DNA of 64,000 nucleotides from Syngnathus acus (Eukaryota > Chordata > Actinopteri > Syngnathiformes > Syngnathidae), in NCBI RefSeq assembly GCF_901709675.1, contig NC_051089.1, positions 18,844,008 to 18,908,007 on the forward strand, read 5' to 3'. The notes below the pieces were generated by a model that saw only the letters and a program-made list of their open reading frames with translations, searched no databases and was not told the origin of the DNA. The first letter of the stretch is position 1. Every line of letters begins with the position of its first letter. Both the position numbers and the translations under genes were made by a program. Positions 11,401 to 21,599 of the stretch are shown piece by piece.

Positions 11401-14400
11401 AGTTATACTGTGCATTTACGTAGCTCTTTAAACGTTGTTGCCATGGACAAGATTTTTACGTAAGTATTGTCAACTAATGTATTTTCTGTTCGAACTTGTG
11501 TAAGCGATTGCAGGTTCATTTTATTTACAGAGCAAAGTCATGTTAGCCTACATCAGGGGTCTCAAACTCCAGTCCTCGGGGGCCGCATTCCTACATGTTT
11601 TCCAAGTTTCCCTCGTTAAACCAGCTCAGTGGCCTAGTGGTAGAGTGTCTGCCCTGAGACTGGAAGGTTGTGGGTTCAAACCCCGGCCGGGTCATACCAA
11701 AGACTATAAAATTGGGACCCATTGCCTCCCTGCTTGGCACTCAGCATTAAGGGTTGGAATTGGGGGGTTAGATCACCAACTGATTCCCGAGCGCGGCACC
11801 GCTGCTGCTCACTGCTCCCCTCTCCCCCAGGGGATGGATTAAAATCACACGGGGATGGGTTAAATGCAGAGGACAAATTTCACCACACCCAGGTGTGTGT
11901 GTGACGATCATTGGGACTTTAATCTTTAATCTTTAAACACACCTGATTCAAATGATCAGTTCATCCTCACGTTCTGCAGGAGCCTGATAATTGAATCAGG
12001 TGTGTTTAACGAGGGAAAGCTAACAATCGCCTAACGAGGCGTTTCTATATTTGTATTGTAGTTTTACGATGGTCCTGAGAGGGCAATGGTTTGAGGCCAT
12101 TCCTCAATAAATCAGCATTAAAGACAACAAAGTCTGATTATTTGGGGCATTGTTCGCTCGCTGTCTAGGTGGTGAAAAAGAGAAGCTTCACGCGCACGTT
12201 TCCATTTTTTAAAAACTCCTCTGATGACAAGAAAAGTGTTTCAACATCGAGTGGCCCACACTATGCTAATACTATTATGTAAACAATGTATAGTTGAACA
12301 GCTGCCAAAATGAAGAAAAAATAAAAGTAAAACCATACCAGGTAAATCCGAAATTCCTCACTCATAGTTCTCTAAGCCTGCTTTTGTCCCCGTATTGTTA
12401 CATGGGCATGTTGTAATACTTGGGATGATCAACTTATGCTGCATTTTTTAAAACTCTTATTCACTTTTAAAGCTCCTGCATTTGATTCTCTCCTTCCTTA
12501 CACGATCCGCCGGTACGCGCACAGTGTGTCGCTTGGTACATTCCCAAAGCTGAACGTCTGACACAAGGCGTAGCACATAAAAAGTTATTTTCATTCATAT
12601 CCATTGGGGAGGCAGAATATGCTTTGCGCATCCTTGCATCCCATGCTTCAAAGCGCCTCATCTGCACTTGCGCATGTGAGTACAGAGCGACTCACATGCG
12701 CCTGCACACAGGAACTACATTGACTGCGATTGAATCGTGTCACCAGAAATGCTGGCAACATATTTGGTGTGATTGCAGCATTGGCCAACTAGAGGCCATG
12801 TCCAAATGAAAAGTCAACAAGCACGCTGTATCTTATTTTGTTTACTAACGCTAGACAGTCCTCTACTTTGAGCCAATGATAGCAAAAGAATCAGAAAAGT
12901 TTCAGCCATCACAAACATCCAACAGAGGGCCTAACAATCCAATGAACTTAATTCGTTCCATGATTGTGTTCGTAGGTAGAAAGGTTCTTAAGTAGAATCA
13001 ATTCTACCCATAAGAATGAATGCAAAAGGTAAAAATAATGTTTAAGTGCTTTACCTTGAAAGACTTGGTATAGGACTAGGCGCTTGAGAGACAGGGGGTG
13101 GGGGGTGAAAAAAAAATCATGTACCGTGGCTAATTTCTACATTCGCTACACCCTCTTCTGACTACTCTCGTCGCTTCATGCACTAGCTTTCTTAGGAGAC
13201 ACGATTGACTACAAAAACCTCTGACAAAGTATGGATGAACTTGTCAATATGCTAATGTGCGCCGAGACAAACATAGAAAGTGGCTGCTCAGGTGCCCAGG
13301 ACGCTGCAAACATGTACGCATATTTTTCTGAGGATCGACGCTCACAGACCATCAAGCTGAGCCGTTGACTGCAACTCGCGCTGGACGGGCCATCCGCCCG
13401 CTGAAGCACCTCTGCGCCAATTCATATGCACTTTATTGGACTTGAAGGTTGCAAGGACTCCAGAGGGAGCACTTGTAGCAACAAACTGTCCACACACAAC
13501 TTGTTCCTCCACACTCTCTGATGTCTTTCATTTCTCTTTGATGTCCTGTACAATAGGATCACTCAGGTCCTCTTCACCAATTAATAAATATGTTTCAATA
13601 AAGTGACTCTCTGTGAGCAACTCCTTACAGGAGCAAGGGACGGCCCAGTCAACGACTTGACGTCATATCCGTTTCCAACATGCATGCCGTGCATTTAAAT
13701 AAACCAGATGGATTCTTTAGGCAAATACAAGACTATAGACACACATGAGGATGCCAGTTATAATAATAATAATAATAAATTTTATTTGTAAAGCGCTTTT
13801 CATGAAAGAATCTCAGTGCTAAAGAAACAAGACGAGAAATAAAAACACACAAGAAACCAGAATAAAAGCACAGAGGCAATAAAGTTAAAGTTAAAGTCCC
13901 AATGATCGTCACACACACACCTGGGTGTGGTGAAATTTGTCCTCTGCATTTAACCCATCCCCGTGTGATTTTAATCCATCCCCTGGGGGAGAGGGGAGCA
14001 GTGAGCAGCAGCGGTGCCGCGCTCGGGAATCAGTTGGTGATCTAACCCCCCAATTCCAACCCTTAATGCTGAGTGCCAAGCAGGGAGGCAATGGGTCCCA
14101 TTTTTATAGTCTTTGGTATGACCCGGCCGGGGTTTGAACCCACAACCTTCCAGTCTCAGGGCGGACACTCTACCACTAGGCCACTGAGCTGACACCTAAG
14201 ACACCTATGAGGAGCCGGGGAAAGCCTTTCTAAACAGAAACGTTTTAAGCCCCTTTTTAAAAGTGTACACAGACTGGGGTTGACGTAGGTGCACAGGGAG
14301 GGAGTTCCAGATGTGGGGGGCAGCGGCGCAGAAAGCTCGGTCTCCCATGGTGCGGAGTCGTGTACGGGGCTGATGGAGGAGGTTGGAGCTTTGTGACCGA

Positions 14401-17400
14401 AGGTTACGGGTGGATGAGTGAGGGGTAAGGAGGTCTTTGAGGCATTGAGGGGTGTTGCTGTAGATGCAGAGGTGGGTAATGAGTGCGATCTTGTAATGAA
14501 TTCTTGATGTTATGGGAAGCCAGTGTAGGTGCTGAAGAATAGTGGTGATATGGTCATGTTTGCGGGTTTTCATCAGAATTCGGTCGGCACAGTTCTGAAT
14601 GAATTGGAGTTTCTGGAGGTGTTTGTTGGGGTATACCCATGAGCAGGCTGTTACAGTAGTCCAGACTGGAGGAGATTAGGGCATGGACGAGCTTTTCTGC
14701 ATCGGAGAAGGTGAGGAAGGGGCGGAGTTTAGAAATGTTTTTGATATGGAAAAAGCAGGTTTTGTACAGATGTTTTATGTGGTTTGGTAAAGGTAAGTTG
14801 TAGGTCGAACTTCACCCCGATGTTGGTAACAGAGGTGGAGAGGGGGATATCTTGACCAGAGAAGGAGATGGTGGTTATGGGTGATGACTGGATCTGGTGA
14901 AGGGTGCCAATTTGTATGGCTTCAGGTTTGGAACTGTTCAGTTGAAGGAAGTTGTAACTCATCCACGCCCTAATCTCCTCCAGGCAGTTGGAAAGGGCCT
15001 GTGTGGGTGATGATGAGGGGACCGGAGTGGAGCGTGGATTGGGGTCAGTCCGGAGGTATAACTGGGTGTCATCGGCATAGCAGTGAAAAGAGATGCCATG
15101 TCGGCTGATGACCTGACCCAGGGGGAGCATGTACAGAATAAAAAGGAGGGGTCCTAGGACAGATCCTTGAGGGACACCACACGTGACAGGGGCTGTATTT
15201 GACTTGGAGGAGCCCAGGCTGACGTACTCTGTCCTGTCAGCGAGGTATGAGGTGAACCAGTCCAGTGTGGAGAGATGGAGACCAATGTTGGTGTGGAGAC
15301 GGTTAAGGAGGATATGGTAGTTGACGGTATCAAAGGCTGCTGAAAGATCAAGGAGGATGAGCAGGGAGGGGGATCCAGAATCGGTGGAGATGAGGAGGTC
15401 ATTGGTTACCCTCAGCAGTGCTGTCTCTGTGCTATGTTAGCTATGGGCAGTGCGGAAACCAGACTGGAAGGTTTCAAATAGTGAGTGGTGTTGAAGATGG
15501 TCCTGTAGCTGTATGGCAACAGCTTTTTCAAGGACTTTGGACAGGAATGGAAGAAGCGAGATGGGGCGGAAATGTCCATGGAAATAACACTGTGGTCGGA
15601 GACACCCAGGTCATATACTGCCAGATTACTGATGGAGAGAGAGTCTGAGTTGACCAGGTCTAAAGTGCGCCCCCTGGCGTGTGTGGGAGCATCAACATAC
15701 TGTGTGAGGTTGAGACAGTCCAACACATGAAGGAAATCAGCTGCCAGGGGGGAGGAGGGATTATCAATATGAATGTTCATATCACCCGGTACTATATTAT
15801 TGGAAGATAGAGCAGAGGGAGGTGAGAAGGTCATGAAACTCAGGGATGAACGATGGGTGTGGTTTGGGCGGCCAGTAAATAAGAACAGCATTGATCTTGG
15901 ACGGAGGTTTTGATTTGAAGGCCAGATATTTAAAAGAGGACACTTCAGGTCGAGAGAGGAGACAGTTTAAGAGTGTCGCGGTAGATCACTGCCAGGCCAC
16001 CACCTCGGCCAGTGCAGCGAGCTCTTTGCAGGTAACTGTAACCAGGGGGACAGGCTTCATTTAATGATGAAAAAACCTGAGGTTGGTGCCAGGTCAATAT
16101 CTTTATCAAGAATGTGATCATGGACCAAGCTTGATTTATTTGCAGGGACTGAGCATTGAAAAGTTCAGTATTAATGTGGAATTGATCAGTGGATCTCTGG
16201 ATGGGACAGAGTAGGCTGGGTTCCACACCTCTCCTCCCTCGACAGACAGTATGGCCAAGTCTCGCGATGTTTCCAGCGCTATTCCTTACCGCGGTGTCCG
16301 TGCTCTGATGACGTGTCAGTGATGCGACCGGAAGAGTGGACGACCAGGCGGGCAAGATGGAGCCGGTGTCGGGAGGCTGGATGTAAACAAGCTTTCTCCG
16401 TGATGTTCCAGTTTTAAGCTGCGCCAGGGTAGAAGGTCCGTTTACCGGAGTAATCAGCAGGGCTGGTACCGGAAAGAGGGGCTGGATCCAATGGCTGCAT
16501 ACAAACCGGCACAGGAGGAGAAAATCCGCGGCACAGCTCAGCCGAGGAGGAGACTCTCAGGTGAGCTTTGAGGCGGACAATCACACCGGCAAGTCTCCCT
16601 CGTCTTCTAGAGCGCTTTCTCTGGGGGAAAGGGCATGACAGCCGGCGTCGGTGTTCGGAGCCGCAGGGTCCGTTGGAACGGGACTTTTGGTCGCGATCCC
16701 TCTGGGGAGAGACAGTAGACAGTTGGCGCAGGTGTTCAGGAATGTCCGCCAGCACCGGTGTTTGCTGATCGAAAAATGGGCGATCAAGTAGCAGTGGGGA
16801 TTCAAACCAACACTAAGGTCGAGGAGGGTTTGGCGATCATATGTCAGCAAGGCAGAAAGCAGCAGGAGCAGGGGAAAAGACTTAACAGCAAAGGAGCGAG
16901 GCAGACGGCTTGCCATCACGGGCGCCATCTTTTCAGAATATATATGGCCCACCAGTTATTTATTAAACTTCACAATATTGCTTCCTTTACCCATTAAGAC
17001 CTCAATGTGTGGCGCTCCAGAGGTACACTTTAATTTAATAATAAATAATAATAATAAAAAGGCTCACACTTTTGGAGATTTGTATTTAATTACCGTGATT
17101 CCCATGCATAATGCGCACAATTTAACTAATTTATTATCCTAAAATCTGGGGTGCGCATTATGCATGGGTACAACAATTCTTGAAGAAAATCTCCCATCTA
17201 TCCATCCATCCATCTTCTTCCGCTTATCCGGGGTCGGGTCGCGGGGGCAGCAGCTTCAGGAGGGACTCCCAGACTTCCCTCTCCCCAGCCACTTCATCTA
17301 GCTCATCCCGGGGGATTCCAAGGCGTTCCCAGGCCAGCTGAGAGACATAGTCTCTCCAGCGCATCCTGTGTCGTCCCCGGGGTCTCCTACCGGTGGGACA

Positions 17401-20400
17401 TGCCCGGAACACCTCCCCAGGGAGGCGTCCAGGAGGCATCCTGATGAGATGCCCGAGCCACCTCATCTGGCTCCTCTCAACGTGGAGGAGTAGCGACTCT
17501 ACTCCGAGTCTCTCCCGGATGACCGAGCTTCTCACCCTATCTCTAAGGGAGAGCCCGGAAATCCTGCGGAGAAAACTCATTTCGGCCGCTTGTATCCGGG
17601 ATCTCGTTCTTTCGGTCACGACCCATAGCTCGTGACCATAGGTGAGGGTAGAGCGTAAATCGACCGGTAAATTGAGAGCTTTGCCTTTTGGCTCAGCTCT
17701 CTCTTTACCACGACGGACCGGTACAGAGTCCGCATTACTGCCGACGCTGCACCGATCCGCCTGTCGATCTCGCGCTCCATCCTTCCCTCGCTCGTGAACA
17801 AGACCCCAAGATACTTAAACCCCTCCACTTGGAGCAGGATCTCATCCTCGATCCGGAGAGGGCATTCCACCCTTTTCCGATCGAGGACCATGGACTCGGA
17901 TTTGGAGGTGCTGACCCTCATCCCGACCGCTTCACACTCTGCTGCGAACCGCTCCAGTGAGAGCTGGAGATCACGGCCTGAAGAAGCCAACAACACCACG
18001 TCGTCTGCAAAAAGCAGAGACGCGATGCTGAGGTCCCCAAACCGGACACCCTCAACGCCTCGGCTGCGCCTAGAAATTCTGTCCATAAAAATTATGAACA
18101 GAATCGGTGACAAAGGGCAGCCTTGGCGGAGTCCAACCCTCACTGGGAACGAATCCGACTTACTGCCGGAAATGCGGACCAAACTCTGGCATCTGTGATA
18201 CAGGGACCGAACTGCCCTTATCAGTTGGCTCGGTACCCCGTACTCCCGAAGCACCCCCCACAGAACCTCCCGAGGGACACGGTCGAACGCCTTCTCCAAG
18301 TCCACAAAACACGTGGACTGGTTGGGCGAACTCCCATGCACCCTCGAGGATCCTGCTGAGGGTGTAAGAGCTGGTCCACTGTTCCACGGCCAGGACGAAA
18401 GCCACACTGTTCCTCCTGAATCCGAGGTTCGACCTCCCGATGGACCCTCCTCTCCAGCACCCCTGAATAGACCTTACCAGGGAGGCTGAGGAGTGTAATT
18501 GGAACACACCCTCCGGTCCCCCTTCTTAAAGAGGGGAACCACCACCCCAGTCTGCCAATCCAGAGGCACTGTCCCCGATGTCCACGCGATGTTGTAGAGA
18601 CGTGTCAGCCATGACAGCCCCACAACATCCAGAGCCCTTAAGAAATCCGGGCGGATCTTATCCACCCCCGGGGCCTTGCCACCGAGGAGTTTTTTAACTA
18701 CCTCAGTGACTTCGACCCCAGAGATTGGAGTCGAGGTCAGCAGCACGCCATCTCCACTATAAACAGTGTTGACGTTGCACTGCTTCCCCCTCCTGAGACG
18801 CCGGATGGTGGACCAGAATTTCCTCGAAACCGTCCGGAAGTCATTCTCCATGGCCTCGCCAAACTCCTCCCACACCCGGGTTTTTGCCTCAGCAACCGCC
18901 GAAGCCGCGTTCCGCTTGGACATCCGGTACCTCCGGAGTCCCGCAGGCCAAAACGGCCCAATAGGACTCCTTCTTCAGCTTGACGGCATCACTTACCGCC
19001 AGTGTCCACCAGCGGGTTCGGGGATTGCCGCCACGACAGGCACCAATGACCTTACGGCCACAGCTCCGGTCGGCCGCCTCAACAATGGAGGCGCGGAACA
19101 AGGTCCACTCGGACTCAATGTCCCCCGCCTCCCCCGGGACGTGGGAAAAGCTCTGCCGGAGGTGGGATTTGAAGCTCTTCCTGATAGGGGAATCCGCCAG
19201 ACGTTCCCAGCAGACTCTCACAGAGCGTTAGGGTCTGCCAGGTCGGACCGGCATTTTCCCCCACCATCTGAGCCAACCCACCACCAGGTGGTGATCAGTT
19301 GACAGCTCCGCCCCTCTCTTCGCCCGAGTGTCCAAAACATGCGGCCGCAAATCCGATGACACGACTACAAAGTCGATCATCGAACTGCGGCCTAGGGTGT
19401 CCTGGTGCCAAGTGCACACATGGACACCTTTATGTTTGAACATGGTGTTCATTATAGAAAGTCCATGTCGAGCACAGAAGTCCAATAATAGAACACCGCT
19501 TGGGTTCAGATCGGGGGGGGCGTTCCTCCCAATCACGCCCTTCCAGGTCTCACTGTCATTGCCCACGTGAGCATTGAAGTCACCCAGTAGAACGATGGAG
19601 TCCCCAGAAGGAGCGCTCTCCAGCACTTCCTCCAGGGATTCCAAGAAGGGTGGGTACTCTGAGCTGCCGCTTGGTGCATAGACACAAACAACAGTCAGGA
19701 CCCGTACCCCCACCCGAAGGCGGAGGGAGGCTACCCTCTCGTTCACCGGGGTGAACCCCAATGTGCAGGCGCTCAGCCGGGGGGCAATAAGTATACCCAC
19801 ACCTGCTTGACGCCTCTCACCGTGGGCAACTCCAGAGTGGAAGAGAGTCCAGCCCCTCTCGAGAGGGCTTGTACCGGAACCCAAACTGTGCGTGGAGGCA
19901 AGTCCGACTATATCTAGTCGGAACTTTTCTGCCTCGCACACCAGCTCGGGCTCCTTTCCAGCCAGAGAGGTGACATTCCATGTCCCAAGAGCCAGCTTCT
20001 GCAGCCGGGGATCAGACCGCCAAGGTCCCTGCCTTTGGCCGCCGCCCAGCTTGCACTGCACCCGACCCCTTTGGCCCCTCCCATGGTTGAGCCCATGGGA
20101 AGGGGGACCCACGTTTTCTTTTCGGGCTGTGCCCGGCCGGGCCCCATAGGCGAAGGCCTGGCCACCAGACGCTCGCCTTCGAGCCCCGCCTTTGGCTTGG
20201 CTCCAGAGGGGGGCCCCGGTGACCCGCGTCCGGGCGAGGGAAAACGGGATCCATTTATTTTTTTCTTCATAAGGGGCTAATGTGAGCCGTGCTTTGTCTG
20301 GCCCCTCACCTAGGACCCGTTTGCCATGGGTGACCCTACCAGAGGCATGAAGCCCCAGACAACATGGCTTCTAGGATCATAGGGGCACGCAAACCCCTCC

Positions 20401-21541
20401 ACCACGATAAGGTGACGACTCACGGAGGGGAGAAAATCTCCCTCGAAATAAAACTTGAAATCACCTTTCTTCTTGTTTGTTGTCAACCGCGCATCGCATT
20501 CAGCCATCCTGCCCAACACAGTCAGTAAAATTCATAATTGACGACACATCGTTTGATGCGATGGTGCAATCCTTGATGGTGTGTTATTGTCAAATATTGT
20601 TTGTTTTTTAATCTCCATCGCAGACCGGATATCATACGGAGGCCGCCATGACAGTATGCGCAGAACGGATGCGCAAGACACGTCAGCTATATAAAGAGCG
20701 AGAGTTCAGTTCTCTACCTATTAGTTTCAATTCACAGTTTAATTAGCAGTTTCAATCAGCAAATAACAAAATGCGTATTACAGGTAATATTTTATTTCAC
20801 AACACTTTGCCTTGTTCCTTTCTTCTCTGCTGTTCACTTCAAACACGCTCCATACGAACACAATGCTCTCGTATCAGACGCTCTCTCGATCACCTGCTCG
20901 TTTGCTGTCACAATGTACCCTACACAAATCCGAAACATTTCTTCGCTATGCTTTGCTAGCGCATGTGCAGTGATACTGACCGGCAGAATAACATCCGGTT
21001 GTTCCCGAAGATGATCTTTTTTCTGAAATAATTTTACGTTTACTGACTTAAGTAAGAGTCAAAATTTGGGTGCGTATTATACATGGGTACAGGCTTTTTT
21101 CCAGCATCGACATTCCATTTTTAGGGTGCGTATTATGCACGGGGGGCGTATTTTACATGGAAAATTACGGTAGTTGCCACATTTCACCTGAAAACATTTC
21201 CCCTCTCATTTTGCTTTATTTATTTTTCAGACAAGCTGGAGATTGCCATAAACCTGATGGCTGAGAATTTGGGGCCAACCTGGCGAAAATTAGGACGCAA
21301 ACTAGGTTTCAATGAAACTAAATTAAAGTCCATTTCAATGAGGTCTCCAACAGATCTGGAAGAGACAGCAAGAGAGCTATTGAAGGAATGGATGGAGAGT
21401 CGTCAAGCCAATGCTCATACAGGAGAGTTGATTGAGGCCCTCAGAGCATGTCAGCAAAATCTCACAGCTGATCAGGTGGAAGCTGCATGCATGTCATCAG
21501 AGAAACAAGATGGTAACATTACAATTCAAGGCATATATTAA
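1338..21541 (+). CDS. fadd: FADD, Fas-associated death domain adaptor (two exons)
   Basis: FADD links death receptors to caspase-8 in the death-inducing signalling complex in the cytosol. Joining 1338-1638 to 21231-21541 gives 203 residues, close to the vertebrate length of about 208. Residues 2-80 form a death effector domain with the hydrophobic FNALLLDIS helix, the [12 protein letters not shown] helix and the RQDL motif (RxDL charge-triad element) at 74-77. Residues about 101-190 form a death domain with the conserved Trp118 in [12 protein letters not shown] and the closing helix [12 protein letters not shown]. The split codon (phase 1, G|AC, Asp101) rejoins exactly at a GT donor (1639) and a TTTTTCAG acceptor (21230). 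The exon boundary between the two domains matches the known two-exon organisation of vertebrate FADD. The odd feature is the 19.6-kb transposon-filled intron. Start chosen at 1338: CAAGCTATGG has G at +4, and the DED begins there. Confidence 0.92.
1706..2440. repeat. Foldback (long inverted repeat) element in fadd intron
   Basis: The left edge (ATGGAGGTAGATTGGGGTCA at 1711) is matched in reverse by the right edge (TTGACCCCAATCTACCTCCAT, ending near 2434). Further paired blocks follow inward: AACTCGTACTTGAAAAA with its complement near 2375-2395, and TTGAGGTGAAAC near 2210 with GTTTCACCTCAATTTA near 1928. The arms are roughly 250 bp each and imperfect. A partial arm copy recurs at 2955-3025. 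No protein is encoded. It is probably a non-autonomous DNA element. Confidence 0.7.
2441..3025. other. fadd intron DNA without recognisable gene
   Basis: AT-rich intron sequence. The only recognised feature is the partial foldback arm at about 2955-3025. Nothing else was identified. Confidence 0.5.
3341..4529. mobile_element. hAT element (CAGGGGTCACCAAC ends) in Tc1
   Basis: Ends CAGGGGTCACCAAC and GTTGGTGACCCCTG are inverted repeats. Flanks CTCTAAAC (3333-3340) and CTCTTAAC (4530-4537) form an 8-bp target duplication with one mismatch, as expected for hAT. The element has no transposase of its own visible and hosts a TA-flanked MITE at 3469-4360. Confidence 0.8.
3469..4360. mobile_element. 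TA-flanked mariner/Tigger-like MITE with internal repeat
   Basis: Ends CAGTCAAACCTCGGTTTT and its complement AAGGTTTGACTG are flanked by TA on both sides, pointing to a Tc1/mariner-superfamily enzyme. Inside, a block of about 185 bp beginning near 3808 (AAATTAAGCTCCCTG) is repeated from about 3993. No intact transposase is seen. Confidence 0.75.
5649..5980. mobile_element. hAT MITE with 8-bp TSD GTTTAGAG
   Basis: Ends CACAGGTGTCAAAC and GTTTGACACCCATG are inverted repeats. The 8-bp duplication GTTTAGAG at 5641-5648 and 5981-5988 is perfect. A relative lies at about 63160-63481. Non-coding. Confidence 0.85.
6532..7423 (+). mobile_element. Non-autonomous mariner-like element, copy 1
   Basis: Ends CAGGGTCCAGCAAAATGATC and GATCATTTTGTCGGACCCTG are inverted and flanked by TA. 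Inside, from about 7051, lies the start of a transposase-like frame ([16 protein letters not shown]) with a helix-turn-helix-like N-terminus. In this copy a frameshift and a TGA break it. A second copy at 51641 keeps the frame longer. A Tigger-like MITE (6635-6967) is inserted within. Confidence 0.75.
6635..6967. mobile_element. Tigger-like MITE (CAGTGATCCCTCGCTAC ends)
   Basis: The left end CAGTGATCCCTCGCTAC and right end AACGAGGGATTACTG are inverted repeats flanked by TA (6633-6634 and 6968-6969). Non-coding, nested inside the mariner-like element, hence younger than it. Confidence 0.8.
7476..7925 (-). pseudogene. Tigger/pogo transposase C-terminal fragment
   Basis: The minus-strand frame reads through [20 protein letters not shown] and then [12 protein letters not shown], the C-terminal part of the DDE_1 superfamily as found in Tigger/JRK-type transposases. 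It ends in an acidic tail ([15 protein letters not shown]) and a stop at 7476. The catalytic aspartates and the HTH/CENP-B domains lie upstream in the family and are absent, cut off by the LINE fragment starting near 7926. Confidence 0.75.
7926..8412 (+). mobile_element. RTE-like LINE 3' end (reverse transcriptase C-terminus)
   Basis: The plus strand encodes the post-RT region of a non-LTR element. Near 7994 it reads [20 protein letters not shown]; from 8235 in another frame it reads [19 protein letters not shown] and ends QCSNRN then stop. One frameshift separates them. The 5' part is missing and the 3' end runs into an AACT-repeat tail. I assign it to the RTE/CFDP2-like group from the [12 protein letters not shown] region; the clade is an inference. 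Confidence 0.65.
8411..8490 (+). repeat. (AACT)n microsatellite, LINE 3' tail
   Basis: About 19 uninterrupted AACT units directly follow the LINE fragment. They are probably its expanded 3' tail. A shorter, related tail (CTAAACTAACTAAACT) ends the 111-bp insertion at 59615-59725. Confidence 0.85.
8662..10050. mobile_element. MITE family B, copy 1, with internal tandem repeats
   Basis: The ends CCGTAATTTTCGGACTATAA and the complementary TTTATAGTCTGAAAATTACGG are flanked by TA. Inside, a unit of about 165-170 bp starting ACCATCTGTG recurs near 8948, 9118 and 9281. A second duplicated block containing GAGCTCCATAGAATAGGACC occurs near 9521 and 9639. There is a perfect hairpin at 8990-9041. No intact coding region is visible. 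Confidence 0.7.
8990..9041. repeat. Perfect 24-bp inverted repeat with 4-nt loop
   Basis: The left arm 8990-9013 (TTTGTCAACAATGCGTGCGC then GCCG) is exactly complementary to 9018-9041. The loop is TCAG. The arms are GC-rich at the tip. Confidence 0.95.
10053..10960. other. fadd intron DNA without recognisable gene
   Basis: Unassigned intronic sequence. A local repetition of GAGCAGTTGTAGTTTCGATTT-like words occurs at about 10715-10800. Nothing with coding or RNA-gene character was recognised. Confidence 0.5.
10966..11296 (+). repeat. Teleost short interspersed repeat with GGATGG tail, copy 1
   Basis: The run GTGGAGTTTGCATGTTCTCC, CTGCGTGGGTTTTCTCCGGG and CCCACATCCCAAAAACATGC ends in AAAATGGATGGATAAG. 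This arrangement is a very common dispersed repeat in teleost genomes. A second shorter copy is at 22979-23205, and a 3' tail in the opposite orientation lies near 30283-30335. Its tRNA-like head is degraded. Confidence 0.75.
11554..12020. mobile_element. hAT-like MITE (CAGGGGTCTCAAACTCC) split by SINE
   Basis: The left end CAGGGGTCTCAAACTCCAG is hAT-like. After the SINE, the sequence resumes with ACACCTGATTCAAATGATCA, and it contains the inverted pair GTTAAACACACCTGATTCAAA / GAATCAGGTGTGTTTAAC. The expected terminal right end is not clear. A diverged relative lies near 29430-29540. Confidence 0.55.
11622..11934 (+). mobile_element. tRNA-derived SINE, copy 1
   Basis: The head carries RNA polymerase III promoter-like boxes: TGGCCTAGTGGTAGAGTG (A box) and GGTTCAAACCC (B box). 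A conserved body follows (ACTATAAAATTGGGACCCAT; TTCCCGAGCGCGGCACCGCT), then a tail of AATCTTT/AACTTT repeats. Five copies are in the window (11622, 13881, 46544, 47694, 59461), very similar to each other, so the family was active recently. Confidence 0.85.
12036..13760. other. fadd intron DNA without recognisable gene
   Basis: This stretch has only short frames with no recognisable domain. It includes a TTCGTTCCATGATTGTG block at about 12951 that looks like a degraded DNA-transposon end. No gene is supported. Confidence 0.45.
13764..16945 (-). mobile_element. L2-like LINE, near full length but frameshifted
   Basis: Read on the minus strand, the 5' end contains AAGATGGCGCC (16921-16931). This is followed by an N-terminal hydrophobic stretch ([19 protein letters not shown], about 16880-16830). 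Endonuclease pieces are [15 protein letters not shown] (about 16000) and GDMNIHID with LDLV and SDHSVI (about 15800-15600). The RT core keeps [11 protein letters not shown] (about 15070), and the C-terminus ends with [13 protein letters not shown] and RKAFPGSS* (14205). Many frameshifts separate these parts, so it is dead. The 3' UTR has AAAGCGCTTT and an ATT-type tail near 13766-13790, and it is interrupted by a SINE. Confidence 0.85.
13881..14191 (-). mobile_element. tRNA-derived SINE, copy 2 (inside LINE 3' UTR)
   Basis: Reverse-orientation copy of the SINE at 11622, complete from the CAGCTCAGTGGCCTAGTGG head (14191) to the ACTTTAACTTT tail (13881). It lies between the coding end and the 3' tail of the L2-like LINE, so it inserted after that LINE. 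Confidence 0.85.
17093..21170. mobile_element. MITE family C split by Rex3
   Basis: The left end CCGTGATTCCCATGCATAAT (17093) and right end TTTACATGGAAAATTACGG (21170) are related inverted ends flanked by TA. Subterminal GCGCATTATGCATGGGTACA (left) and GCGTATTATACATGGGTACA (right) also match. Rex3 occupies most of the interior. The part between 20530 and 21060 holds TATATAAAGAGCGAGAG, possibly an internal promoter, and no protein. Confidence 0.65.
17190..20525 (-). mobile_element. Rex3 (RTE-clade) LINE, near complete, decayed
   Basis: Minus-strand order is as follows. A 5' segment lies at 20519-20310 ([20 protein letters not shown]). The endonuclease is at 20112-19228, with [25 protein letters not shown] and [11 protein letters not shown]. 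The RT N-part is at 18923-18474 ([22 protein letters not shown]). The RT catalytic part is at 18407-17616 ([40 protein letters not shown]). The C-terminus is at 17619-17224 ([20 protein letters not shown]) and ends LLPPRPDPG*. The 3' end is GGATAAGCGGAAGAAGATGG with GATG repeats, typical of Rex3. Catalytic motifs survive, but at least three frame breaks prevent a full product. Confidence 0.9.
21231..21541 (+). CDS. fadd: fadd exon 2 (death domain)
   Basis: The acceptor is a pyrimidine-rich tract ending TTTTTCAG. Coding starts with the last two bases of Asp101 and runs to a TAA at 21539-21541. It carries the whole death domain and a short C-terminal tail ([13 protein letters not shown]) that is shorter and less serine-rich than in mammals. 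Confidence 0.92.
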
Positions 21542-21576
21542 AAATCAACCATCAGTGATGTCTTTATTTATAAAAC

Positions 21577-21582
21577 AATAAA
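21577..21582 (+). terminator. fadd polyadenylation signal AATAAA
   Basis: A canonical AATAAA lies 36 bp after the fadd stop codon. That would give a very short 3' UTR of roughly 60 nt. Confidence 0.65.
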
Positions 21583-21599
21583 AGGACACAAAAGCCATG

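Noticed and set aside
11636-11690. tRNA gene-like A and B boxes
   Set aside because: The boxes belong to a SINE head that recurs five times with the same body. No cloverleaf with a proper acceptor stem or anticodon loop was evident.
12467-12809. Possible exon pair around 12467-12809
   Set aside because: Short frames on both strands without family similarity; inside the fadd intron.
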